Below the pieces are notes generated by a model. That model made no database searches, was not told the DNA's origin, and was given only the letters and a program-made list of their open reading frames with translations. A stretch of DNA of 64,000 nt, taken from contig MNCI01003573.1 in the NCBI GenBank assembly GCA_015680685.1, forward strand, positions 927,107-991,106. The letters are read 5' to 3'. This stretch comes from Gnetum montanum. Taxonomy: Eukaryota > Streptophyta > Gnetopsida > Gnetales > Gnetaceae. Both the position numbers and the translations under genes were made by a program. Below, piece after piece: positions 9,998-21,593 of the stretch; position 1 is the first letter of the stretch, and each line of letters begins with the position of its first letter.

Positions 9998-11729
9998 ATA
10001 GATAACATGTATACAAAAACCTTTGCTATAATAATAGAGAAAAATAAGAAAAAAAATAAGCTTAAGCATTTATATCAACATGTTGAGATTTTTTGGAACA
10101 ACTAAAAAGAGATTACATTAATAAAATAAGATTTGAAGTAAGATGAAATTACTTTTGTGATTTCAATAATCAACCAAAATAAAGGATTGTTACCATGAGC
10201 CTCAATACTCATCCTGCCAAAATCATACATTCAAATTCCAAATGAAAATTTTAAAATTAAAATAATTATTACAAGAGTACCTAGGTGAACATGGTACATT
10301 AGGAAAATTATAGAGTTAATAAGCTAACCACTTAAGCCACATCTCATTGTCTTAAATAAAATAATTATCTCAAGGTACTAATTTAATCCTAATCTTCAAA
10401 AATAAAATTATAATCATTGTAATGCTTAAACAATTGAATTCCATTTTATATTCCATTCTCTTTGAAAATTTTTCCATTTTATATTTCATTTTATTTCAAA
10501 ATTTTTCCTACTACCTACCATACCTTGTGTAGATTGATTTTTATTCTTCAAAAGATCTTTGATTTTTTTTCTTCTAGAATTAAAAGATCACATGTGTTGC
10601 CAAAGCACTCCAAATTTTATTCTTTAAAGCCCTCTAAATTGTATTGTTGTGGTAAATTCCACCCAATCCAAGTCCAAACTATTGTAACGTTGTATATAAA
10701 TGTTAACATAATAAAGTTGATTTGTAGTTTCCAAACCCTTTTCCAAATATGAGCAATTACAAAATAGTATGAAAAGATATAATTATTACCTTCACAAACA
10801 TTCTCATAGAAACATTATCTATTGACTATCTTCTATTTTAATTTCAACAAATTATTGTTAAAATTTTCTTTTATCATGCAAATTTAGGAAAGATAAACTT
10901 TAAGCATTTTTTTCCAACCAGTAGCTTCAGTAGACACGAAATCAAGCTTCTCCAACTTTGTAATAATGTATGGTGTTCCATAATCCACCTTCCCTGTCTA
11001 CACATTTCATGCAGTAAAGAGATTCCCTTTATTCGAAAGCATATGTCATCGGATTTAACTTGACGGTAAAATGTCATTTTTAAATAAGTATGCTGTATTC
11101 ATAAAAGTAAAGGGTTCAAGGGCAATGAGGGGGTCCCCAAAATTTTCAGGTAATTCCTGCTTTGCTGAAAAGTAGATGTCTTAAACTTTGATTTAAATAC
11201 TTAACACCTTGACCCAAGAAAGAACAAGAAAGTCACCAGACTCTAAAGGTAGGCCCTTTAAGTGAATTTTAAATCACAATCAAATTACAGGGCTTGTACA
11301 TGGCACAAGTGTCCACAAGGACAAATAGTAGAACTAATTCTTGCAGATTTAAGTTTTATTATATAGCCACTAGCAGCCTTGTTTCATTCTGCATGGATCC
11401 ATCTCACATATGGCATTAAAAATCTTGTGCACCTGTCTGTGTTATCTATTCCGATGCTTCTGTTCTACTTTCGAAATTGGAAAGGACTTATCCTGATAAC
11501 AGGAAACTCATTAAAAATTTTCAACATTACTATGACATGACGATATAACACTCAAATTTTGAAAGCTCGGCAATCACACGTAAAATCGTTGACCTGCAAC
11601 ATAAAATTTAAACCAAGTCCATTGAAAGATATAACGGAGCAATGGCACAGTTTGTACGATGATCTTAATAGAACAATAGCGTGACCAAGCTGTAACGGTG
11701 CCACTAACCAAGCAGTATACCTCATATAC
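9998..11729. other. Intergenic DNA downstream of the K+ channel gene
   Basis: AT-rich sequence between element 1 and the 3' end of the channel gene. Short frames (9923-10105, 10462-10752, 10874-11077) have no motif and look random. No further exon of the channel is needed after the stop at 11851. Confidence 0.5.
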
Positions 11730-11735
11730 TTTATT
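11730..11735 (-). promoter_or_regulatory. Candidate poly(A) signal of the K+ channel gene
   Basis: AATAAA on the minus strand (TTTATT on plus), about 115 bases after the stop codon. Position and sequence are plausible; the cleavage site cannot be seen. Confidence 0.4.
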
Positions 11736-11850
11736 TATGTTAAAATTTTTGATAGTGTCTTCATGAAACCGGAACCAGATGGATTATTTATGGAACAAAT
11801 AACCATTGTATGAAGTAAGAACCTTTGATTATAAGTTTTTAAACAACCAT

Positions 11851-14800
11851 TTAATCTGTAAGATCTCTTTCTACCTCGTCCAAATCTTGTTGGTCAACAA
11901 GAAATAGACGATCCATATCCCTTATAACATCCAATTCATCAATCTCTGCAAGCTCTTCATTAAGAATTTTCACAGGATGATGCCCAAATTTTGTAGCTGA
12001 AAAATCACACTCATCATTGGTCATTTGTACCCCAGAACAGAACAAGAGGATTGAAATCAGAAAATTAAAAAAATAAGTAAAAATTTTTAAAAAATCACCA
12101 GCAATAGAGTATAATTGGTGTATATCATCCGGCAAATTGATGAGCTTTCCTCCTGTCCTTAATAGTTCCTTCCTTTTGATGGGACGATCTTTATAAATTA
12201 TGATGCGACGTTGGGAGAAATTTCCATTATAGCCCTTAAGATTCGCACACCATGGAATGTCATACTGTGTGTTTGATACATTGACTGGAGAAAGCCATGG
12301 TACTTTCTGACTTCCCATTAACTTGGGTGCATTTGGGTGCTGAAAAATTGTTACAAATTAATATTTTGAAATATTTCGGTGCCCAATATAGAAGTTGAAT
12401 ACAATAAACACACATCACTGATTAGCGTTTACTAGATTTTGAAGAATGAATTAACTGATGTCTGAGAAATAAGATGCTTTTACCCTCAAGATTTTATGTC
12501 ATTTAGCTATTCACAAAATTGAATACACTATGAGCAAGGATGCAAGATGCATGATGGAACATGTCAAACTGCAATGATTTTTAAAGAACATTTGATTTAG
12601 GAGAAGAATTACTATGAAAAATGCTACGGTCTTGTTGAGATGGAAAGCATGTACCTTCTGCAAATTGCCAAGAACTATTTTTGCTTCGTTTGGTCTCGAC
12701 TCCATTTTCCTTAGTAGTACATGTCCACTGAGCCGCAACAACTGGGACAATTTCTTAGTTCTGGCTGTGAATGGCTGTGGTTTATTACCCAGAACTCCAA
12801 TTTCCCCAAACATATCACTTGCTTTTAAGCTTTGCACCACCTTTTGACACCATAAATGTTCTTAATTATGATCTTTTGTATCATTAATGAGGAACGCACT
12901 AGGGAAACTTTTTGATAGAAGGCTCACCTGTTCATTTTCTAGCAACTCCTGCAAGATCAAACATAAACTATAACATGCATCTAGCAATTTACCAAGCAAG
13001 CATGTTACAGCCTTGGTTTGGCTGAGTTGTTTAAAGGGTTAATGTTAGCATTTGAAAAGAAACTACATACCAAATTAAGATTTTAAGCAAAAAGTTTCAC
13101 TGGAAAATCTAATATAGTTAAATAAAAAAATTGCTCAAAACATATTTGGTGGGTTGGAATTCTTCTTCAGATTCTAGTACATAACAAAATTATCAGGAAG
13201 CTTCAATAAACATTTCCAGGATGGACAGTGATGCACACTGGTTTTTTTCTCTTCAAAAATCAAGATCTTCAATCATCTCTTCAAAGGTATTAAAAAAAGG
13301 GGCACGTAATGATGTTTAAGCTTTCTTTACTAGTTTCTATTCAGTAAGCCTCTACAATTACAAATGAGCTGAAAACTTCACAAACTAGATGAAACAGCAC
13401 AGCAAATGCAAGATGTTGTACAGGCATAAATTATATAACTGTTTTTTAGTCCACAAATATTTAGCAGTACAAATTGCAAGACATGCTACTATTAGCAAAC
13501 ATATCATTGCAAACCCAAAACATTTGCCTGGGATACAAACACTGATAAACCAAGCTACCACTAAAAGTATTCAAATGTGTTAAAATGTGAATGGACCAGT
13601 CTTCCAAGCAGATATTTGGGAAGTACTTTATATCTATTAAGGAATAAAAAAGAACTATGAACTGAAGTTGGCGAAAGAAGGCCTTCAAGTTTCACTGGTT
13701 GGCTGAAGTAAGCTGGAATATTATAATTACTTCAAAGCTGTCTTCAATCTATCCCTTTATATTAAATGTCATGTCTGTGAACACCAATGGAGGTAGTTAA
13801 AAGACTATAGAAATCAAAATGTGATTTTCTTTGTCAGGATCATGGAGAGAAAGATATGGAATTGGAATATAATTTGTTACCCTTGGGCATTGGGAAGCTA
13901 TTCGTTGAAAGAAAGTGAATCTCATTCTTAAAGTTCATGTATATTTTAAAATGGCACAAGAAGGGAAAACTTTAACAAGGGATGCTAAAGATCAACCAGG
14001 AAGCATTATCAAGAATCAATAACAAATGTAGACAATGTAGCAAATGAATAAATGTTTATAAGAATTCAATCTTTAAATGCATGTTTGAATGGAAAATGCA
14101 TCATAAACCGAAAATTTGAAAAAAAAAAAAAACGCATGGACTTCTGCTTACCACTTCACCAGATACAATGAGGTACATGTCACTTGGTGCTTCGTTTTGC
14201 AACAGAACATCTTCTTTTGGAGGAAAATATTCAGCATGCATCTCCGGTACCTTCCACAAAGTACAAAAAACATGAGTAATCACGCAAAATTTCTTCCCAA
14301 GTAGTTTTTCCTTCCTGCTTAATTGAGTGAATATATGAACATACTATTTTCATTTAGAATTCATTAATATCCTATTTGATTGGGGTTCTTGCATTACTGT
14401 CTCTATAAAACATGTCAGAAAACAAATGTAGACACTTAGAAAACAAAAAAAAAGGTAATAATACTGATAATGATAATAATCTGGTTATTTTCTTGAGGTG
14501 AAGGAACATATAGCAATTGAAAAACTAAAGGCTACCTGTTTGTTAAATGAATTAAAAGTTAATTTTCTATTCACATCTAGATTCATAATAAAATTTCATT
14601 GAATAGCCTATTTCATAACACTTATGACATGCAGCCTCCAAGTCACAGGTTAGATTATAATATGTTATAATAATATATAGATGCAAAAGAGAAAGGCTGA
14701 AACTGAACGCTGTTCAATTGATGTCCGCGAAGCCATAAACCAACATCTTATAACACCAAAATCTTTCCAATAATTGACAACTTGATCATGGAATTCTAGA

Positions 14801-17459
14801 ATATCATGCACTATAAAATTGGAGCATATTGCAAGGCTGCTGGCGCTAAATACAATATGATGGTTAAAAACAGAAAGTTGAAAAGAGAATATGGTAAATA
14901 GCATGAAATTTGACTTAGGAAACTTCCAAAACTATTAGGATTAGGAGTTGAAATTGAGGAATCGGAATGAGTTGGAACCACAAAGGTGATTATTCTGTCC
15001 CATGAACTAGCAGTTAAACACAGAAGTGACAGACCAATCTCACTCCCTATGTCAGTTAAAGAAATTTTTCATCAAAATTATCCAAAATGACTGCTGACTT
15101 AATGGGAACTTACTGGACTCCCTATGTCAGTTAATGAACTTTTTCATTGCACCTATACAAAATGACTGCTGACTTAATGGGAATTTACTTGAGTTATAGC
15201 GTTTGAGATGCCTTACCAAATCTAAGATAAAATCTGATGGAATATCTTGAAATAAGTATACAGCTTCCACTGTTGGCTTAAAAAGGAACCCTGAAATGCT
15301 CGCTCTAACAGATTTGGGGAGTTCTTCCATGACCTTCTGTTGCTGTAGTTCCTCTGCTCTAAATTTTAGACACATGTATGAAAGTATCTGTTCTCTTATC
15401 CTTATCGGAAGATAGTTTCTATAGCCAAAATTTGAAGCTGCATGAATCCTGTTTCTCTGTTTTCAAAAGCACAGCCGCTGAAGTAAGGATAAATGCAATA
15501 TAAAGAGAGTACTATTTTAAACAATACCGGCTTTTTATTTGAAAATTGCTCTAGCAATCTTACAAAATGCATCGTTCTGCTTGATCCCTGGACAACCAGA
15601 TTCGTCATATTGCCAATCAGGTAGGCAGTCAATCCAAGATTGAATAAGACATAGAAAATGATAAATATCATCTCTCTTGCATTGACAGCATGAATATCGC
15701 CATATCCCACCGTGCTTAACGTAGTGATAGACCAGTATATGCAAGAAATGTACCGATATGAAATGCTCTTTGTTTGGAAATCGGGAATTATAGAGCTAAT
15801 CCATGTCCTGTTTTGTTCTGGGTATCGATCAGCGAGAAGGTAAAATAAACAACCAGCGCAATGTACTGCAAAAAGGGTTACCTGGAAACGAAAGCAAGAA
15901 AATAAGACAGAAACCCAAATTTTCAGTTCGATGTTACATATAGATGCTGAAATATCTGTTATCTACTTGGGTTCAATACTCACAATTACCTAGATAGGAT
16001 TCATCCAAACAACTAGTTTTATTACAGCCAGGATTATAGTTAGTATATTATGCATTCTTTTCCATGAATACGCACTGATGAGGCATCAGCACTTTTCATG
16101 GTATCTATAAGAAGCTTTGAGCCCTAGGAGTTTAAAAATAACCCCAACATTGTAGCTCAAAAATAAAGGCATGAACTGTCCCGTAAAAATTTTTCTGCGG
16201 TAGCACTTTATCCAAATTTATCAATTAAAAATTTAAAATCTTCTGATTCAATATTTAAAGTATGAAACTCCAACATAGGTTTGAATAACCTAAAACCAAA
16301 GATGAGAATGCTGACACAAATAAGTCTTGCACATCTTATCCATAGGTAGTTGAAGCGTATATCCTTCTCAATTCTGTCACAAAACAAGCACAGCCCTGTT
16401 TCTTAAGATTTTGGTATCCACATGGAGAAATTTCAGAAAATATGCTGTTTGATAAAAAGAAAATAAAACAAAATACTAAAGCACTTACCTAGTGAAGAGG
16501 GTTTTGACTCTTCGAAGGCGCCATAAGCGAGGAATATTCAGTAAGCTGTAATAGATGCTGAATTTGGCATTTTTTCCTCTAATAATATAGCTGAAGCCCT
16601 CAAATGGTATTACGGCAACTAAATCCAGAACAAACCATGTTGAAAGATACCTGTCACAATTTGCAGGTTCGATGAGCAGTGACATGTAATTCTGGCTGAA
16701 TATTTTATGTTTCTTATCGATAACATACCTGGCAAAAGAAAATGGAACAGAAGAAAAAGTTTATGTGATGATCCCTGAGCAGTTCAGAGAGAGACATACC
16801 TGCATGATATTTTCTTTGTGTTGTCAATCAGCATATGTGCTTTCTCATCAATGTAGGCAACGAAGAAGGTAAGAACAATATCACAGGCAAAGAATGCATC
16901 AACAATGGTGTCTGCAACGAGAAGGCATCCTGTTGGGGTGCCGATGAAGGCCAGCTCAAATGGACACACCCATGCAGAATAACCCACCAAAACTATCAAG
17001 AATGTCTCCCAACACCTGCATCATGCACATTTAAGCCCACCAAGTTGCAGCAAATTACCTCACAATCACAGCCAGAGCTCAAGCAAACATGATCCAAAGC
17101 TTGACATCAAAACATCCAAATTGTGGGAACATGACTGTTAACGGTGTTCAGATAAGAATTTCTAATTCTTGTGTGAATCCTGACTTGAGCAAATAAACTG
17201 AAGTAATTAAGGATGAAGAGCAGCAGATTGTTCACCTGTAACGATGGTCGTATGGTGAGATTATCTTTCGGTTGAGTTGGGTATCTGAGTTGAATGATCT
17301 GCTACCCAGCGGTGGCAACGTGTTCAGTTTGTAGAAGAGCTGTTGGAATGTTCCTGCTCCTGCTGAATCTTCATCAGAAGCATCTCCCTGAGCGTAATTT
17401 TTGTTTTTGCAGCTATGCAGCCTGATTCTCATGCAGCTCAAGCTCTCTGCTGACGACAT
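11851..17459 (-). CDS. KAT1-like: KAT-type Shaker inward-rectifier K+ channel, 11 exons
   Basis: Voltage-gated K+ channel subunit of the plasma membrane, expected to form tetramers for K+ uptake. Exons (minus order): 17459-17236, 17015-16800, 16650-16489 (or 16728-16489), 16373-16316, 15881-15564, 15456-15217, 14250-14152, 12948-12928, 12840-12655, 12339-12099, 11996-11851. They join in frame to 636 (or 662) residues; every intron is GT-AG. Visible in the 636-residue form: the N-terminal '[11 protein letters not shown]' before S1 (65-75), S1-S3, S4 with 'RLWRLRRVK' (188-196), pore '[10 protein letters not shown]' (filter 277-282), S6, a C-linker, CNBD (about 400-510, '[19 protein letters not shown]') and KHA ('KFGHHPVKI', then '[14 protein letters not shown]'). 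No ankyrin repeats separate CNBD and KHA, so it is KAT-like (or KC1-like) rather than AKT-like. The ATG at 17459 is the first in frame after an upstream stop. I see no disabling change, so it is probably functional. Confidence 0.92.
12928..12948 (-). CDS. KAT1-like: 21-nt micro-exon 8 of the K+ channel gene
   Basis: Seven codons, ELLENEQ, flanked by TTGCAG before and GTGAGC after. It bridges exon 7 (ending in VSGEV) and exon 9 (starting [13 protein letters not shown]) inside the cyclic-nucleotide-binding domain. Homologous channels have residues at this place, and the phase is zero at both ends, so skipping would remove exactly seven residues from the CNBD beta-roll. Confidence 0.8.
15043..15191. 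repeat. 75-bp tandem duplication in intron 6 of the K+ channel gene
   Basis: CTCCCTATGTCAGTTAA starts at 15043 and again at 15118. The two copies also share a 23-base block ending in AATGGGAA, with a few substitutions. The second copy ends about 25 bases inside the intron from the exon 6 donor (15216). Confidence 0.85.
16651..16728 (-). other. KAT1-like: 78-nt in-frame segment between two candidate splice acceptors (S2-S3 linker)
   Basis: Exon 2 ends at 16800. One acceptor at 16729/16730 has a strong pyrimidine tract and gives a 71-nt intron. A second acceptor at 16651/16652 gives a 149-nt intron and the usual family junction 'KISCR|YLSTWF'. Using the first adds 26 residues (78 nt, no stop, same phase) between S2 and S3. 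CAGGTAT occurs at all three boundaries. The sequence alone cannot show which acceptor is used. Confidence 0.65.
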
Positions 17460-18106
17460 TTCAGCCCAAACCACACACTCTCTCTCACACAATTCTCGCT
17501 GATGAATCTCATCCAGCCCAATATCTTTAGCATCAGTTCCTATCAAAGCTGGTGAAAATTGGGTACTGGGTTCATGTCAGTGAGCAATTTTTTTACTTCG
17601 AAAAATTTACACAGCTTCAGAATCCGATCATTCTGGGTCTGGAAAGTGAAACCCATCATGAGGATAGAGTTGAAGCACAGGGTGATGAGATGATGAGGCT
17701 GTAGCTTTAGCTGTAACTGTAGGGAAGCTGACAGTGACAAATGCAGGACTCTAACCAAACCAAACGAATGAACTAACTGACTCTCTCTTGTTGCAGGATT
17801 GGCTGGGCTTGTGTGATGTAAATTGAACTACCAAAACCAAATTAAATAAATGATAAGAGCGTGACAGACACACACACAGTAGCTGCAGCAGTGTTGGTCT
17901 GTTTGCATGGCTAAGGCGGAGCGGAGCCATGAATTTTGTGTGGACAGTGATTGCAAATTAACAAGAAAAGCAATGTTGAAAAACCACAATTGCCAATTCC
18001 CAATTCCATGGTTCATCCAAAACTGCAACAGCAAACGTCCGTGGGTAGGTGGATGGGTTACTAACTATGCACCGGAGATTTGCGATTCCCTGTAAATTTT
18101 GACGAA
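17460..18106 (-). promoter_or_regulatory. 5' leader and proximal promoter region of the K+ channel gene
   Basis: Upstream of the ATG at 17459, the main frame is closed by a stop at about 17579-17577. A 38-codon upstream ORF starts ATGATGGG at 17659 and ends at 17543; it would be a uORF if transcribed. A short (CA)n lies near 17868-17877. I see no convincing TATA box and cannot place the transcription start. Confidence 0.4.
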
Positions 18107-18200
18107 CTGTTCGCGTCGGGGAGCGTGTACAGAAGCGTATTGTATTACATTCGCTGTTTGCGTCGGGGAGCGCGTACAGAAGCGTATTAAATTCGCAGTG
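18107..18200. repeat. 47-bp tandem duplication upstream of the K+ channel gene
   Basis: GCGTCGGGGAGCG...GTACAGAAGCGTATT occurs twice with a 47-base period (starting about 18113 and 18160). It is GC-richer than the surroundings and lies about 650-740 bases upstream of the channel start codon. Confidence 0.8.
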
Positions 18201-20880
18201 GGTACGTATTTCATAATTTCCAATGAAATTTTGTCTGCATTTGAAAATATACGTTAATATGGTCGCCTTGCCTTGCCTGGTATTGTTATTGCCTTTTTAG
18301 TTCTTGCGATGTCTGCATTTTGCATTAAAATCTTACATATCTTCTCCTGTTCTGAATCATACCAAACATTTCATTTCATTGTTAAGTGGCAAGCAAGCAA
18401 GCAATCAAGATTCATGGCATCGGCAGACGGACCACAGAAAACAAGGGAGTACAGAAAAAACAAAACAGGGTCATCGGCATGGGTCATGAGTCATGAACAT
18501 GATGACGGATGGATGCTTGTTCAACTTTTTTAAAAATCTGTTTGGCCCACCAGCACATTACATGGACAATGGCCATATGCAAGCTGCTGGTGCTCTGTTT
18601 TTACTTTCCCCTTCATCATGACTAGTGCCGATTTTCCACCGTCTGAAAGGTTTTCGATCATTATATTATAGGTGAGATGAGTTACTGGGCTGTGCCTAGT
18701 TTAATTAAGTTGTGTATTCTTATAATACGGTCATCTTCAACGTGGCCCTACTCACAGGTAGTCCCAGGGTGCTACTCACAGGTAGTCTTTGAACAAAAGT
18801 ATTAGCAGACCTGGTTTGTTATAAATTTGGTTGAGGCTTGAGGCTTAATTTCATTTTTGGAAATATTGGATTGAGTAACAAAAGGATTTCATTCTATTGC
18901 TGTCATTTTGGTTGTNAGCTATGAACCGTACCCACTTTTTCTTGAGGCACACGTACCCAAACACGTTCAAAATCACGAATCCTCGATTCTTCCTCGCTTC
19001 CACAAATCAGATTCTTTTGATGCATAGGTTACTAATAATAATAATGAATTATCGTGGAGTAATTATTGGCACAGCATTTCTTTCCGTAAGTCAGCTTTAA
19101 TCCTTTTCCAGATGGATAGATGCAGGTTTCTGCTTTCAACAACAACAGCACCTTCATGCTCCTTTATTCAAGAGGCCATTCAAGAGTTTTCACCAGAGTT
19201 TTATTATTATTATTATTATTATTATACAAATTGCTTTATTCCCTTTTTCATAAGCATCTTCACAGTTTTTCGCTTTTCATTAAAAGGTTTCTTTTTTATC
19301 TAAAGTAAAGATAAAGTATCAAACTCTGAAAAATAAAAACAAAACAGAAAGAAATTAACACAAGAGAAAATATAAGTATAGACATACCTTAAGTTATATA
19401 ATTCAACTAAAACTTTATAACTCAACATTGTCTATCAAAATTATATATATAACTTTGATTTTTAAAATCAAGAGTCTGACCACTAGGCTAACACCTTATT
19501 TTTAAAACATAACTAAAATACAAAAAACCATATAAACTGTAAAAGTATTGCCAAAAGTTTTTGAAAAGAATTCTTTGCAAGTGTGAAGTTTTGTTGATCT
19601 TTAAAGGTATTTAGTGAAGATATTCTTGTACAGAATTTTTTTGCCAAGGAATGGTAGTAAGATCGAGAATACTAATATCTTTGAAGATTATAGAGAATTC
19701 TAAAGCCTTAAACTTTGTTTTACCTAATGATTTATTTCAATCTCTATCAAAATATCACTTCTCATTATATCTTTATACAAATTATTGGCTTTATATGCTG
19801 AAATAAGGGGCTTACACTAGTGAGTCAAGTTATTCTTAAATGTTAGAGGTTTACTATTTTGCATGCCCATTAATATTTCTCCATCTTTTTTGCTTGTTGA
19901 ACTTCCAAATTTTGAAATGGTTGAGAAAGTTTTGGACTTTAAAATTTTTGCAAATCATTGTAATACTTTTATTGTTTGGAAATGGAAAATAGATTTTGAT
20001 CCTAATTCTTTTGGTTATTTTAAAAGTCCTTACTAGATTGAATTAGAAAATATTCTACGATTTTTCAAAGTGTTGAAAGTGAAATTATTGGTAACCTTCA
20101 TACAATCTTTAAAAAAATGTCAAAAACATTATTAGAAAGTATGCAGCACATATGTTATTTTGTAGAGATCAATTTATAGTAGAGGAAGACAAAATTAAAA
20201 CTCAAGGTAGGTAATTAGTGTTTTCCCAAGAAAACTACCTATTTAAATTAAAATTAAAACTTTAATTTTATTGTCTATAGACCCTCTACATTTATTAAAT
20301 AGAAAAAAAATACATACTATGAGTTTTTAAAACATCATTAAGAAAATTATCAAGTGTTATGGATAATATTTAGAATAAATCAACCAAATTTGCAATTGTG
20401 ATATCCTATCTATGTCTAATGTGCTTAAATGTAAGATATTGTAAGAAAATGTGATATTCATTTTCAATGCTATTTGTACCACACATTGAAAATTACATAC
20501 TTTAATTTATAAGGATGTTGTAACTACTGTCATCATGTAGACCATGTTATTAGGACTTGTTCTTTTTTAATAAAATGCATGTGTTGATTAAACTTGGTGC
20601 AATTATCAATAGGAAAATGAGAGAATTTGTTATTGAGTGAATAGATTTTACAGCTGTAATATATCTTTTTGGAAGCCTATAGGAAAAGTAGAAGGGATGC
20701 TACTTTTTCAAACTATTTTTCTATCAATATTTTTCTCTTTAGGATTGATTCTTCCTTCTTTGGATAGAAAGAACCTTTTCATATAAATGCTACTATGTCC
20801 ACAGAATCTAGCTTGTTGTCACTAATTAATCCAACCAATATCACTAGTAGGTTTTTTCTACATTCCATAAATCTAAATTG
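18201..20880. other. Intergenic DNA, no gene recognised
   Basis: AT-rich sequence with a single N at 18916, a 24-base-period doublet of CTACTCACAGGTAGTC at 18748 and 18772, and a (TTA)n microsatellite. Short frames such as 18273-18533 and 19112-19303 show no motif; the latter is partly the microsatellite translated. Confidence 0.5.
19200..19226. repeat. (TTA)n microsatellite
   Basis: About eight to nine perfect ATT/TTA units. Confidence 0.9.
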
Positions 20881-21593
20881 AACTAGGGATTCTAATGCCA
20901 AGCCAATGCAATGCCTCAAATCTAAATGTCAATGTGAGTTCAAGAACCAATGTGTGTGGCTAATCCTTTAATGCAAGTAATAGATTTGATTTAAATAAGA
21001 TATGGTCAATCTCTTTTATAAAATTCATGTATAAGAACATGCCTTACCACTAAGAGTCTAAGTTATGTGAGTGAAACCACTAGGAATAGCTTTTTTATTT
21101 CAAGCAATGGATATATGGGACATCCCATTTGAGGCTTGAATGCCCACTTTATAACTAGCTAATACTCAAGTGGGATTTCTAAGTTTTTCTAGAACTTCCA
21201 TCCTAAGATTTATTAACTATTGAATGGGATGTCTAGGTTTTTCTAAGAGGTCCTAACTTGGAATGTCCAACTTTCAAGTGGGACGTTCACTCTATCTTAA
21301 AAATTCTCTTAAAACTCTATGAAGCCTCTACTAGAATGTTCACACTTGGATGTGAATATCTACTTTGCATCTAGGGTGGGAAAATATGAACTTTGATTTC
21401 TTCAAACTTACTTTTATGCATTCTATATTACCTAAGTAGAATGGTAACATCAATCCATGTCTTTGATCTTATGTTGAACTCAATAATTGAGTCCATACCT
21501 TGCACACATGCATAGTAAATCATGTTTCTTTATTTTCTATTTATAGATCACAAAAACCAAGAATTGATCAACAATCTTCCCCTTTTTAGTGAT
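20880..21593 (-). repeat. Possible Ty1/copia-like LTR remnant
   Basis: On the minus strand, AAAAAGGGGAAGAT (21580-21593) looks like a copia polypurine tract and is followed by TGTTGATC, a typical LTR start, then CTATAAATAG. Inside, imperfect units of about 52 bases (about 21116-21330, keyword AGTGGGA...TTTCTAAG) repeat about four times. I could not find the other LTR or any copia protein, so this is a weak call. Confidence 0.3.

Noticed and set aside
10874-11077. Minus-strand ORF downstream of the channel as an additional C-terminal exon
   Set aside because: The KHA exon already ends in a stop at 11851 at the expected place, and this frame resembles no channel domain.
15535-15744. 69-codon frame '[13 protein letters not shown]...' on the minus strand
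   Set aside because: It is another frame of the channel pore exon (15564-15881), which reads [12 protein letters not shown] in the correct frame.
17232-17546. Channel start at 17546 giving a longer N-terminus
   Set aside because: The first codon there is TTG, not ATG, and a stop lies just upstream. The first in-frame ATG is at 17459.
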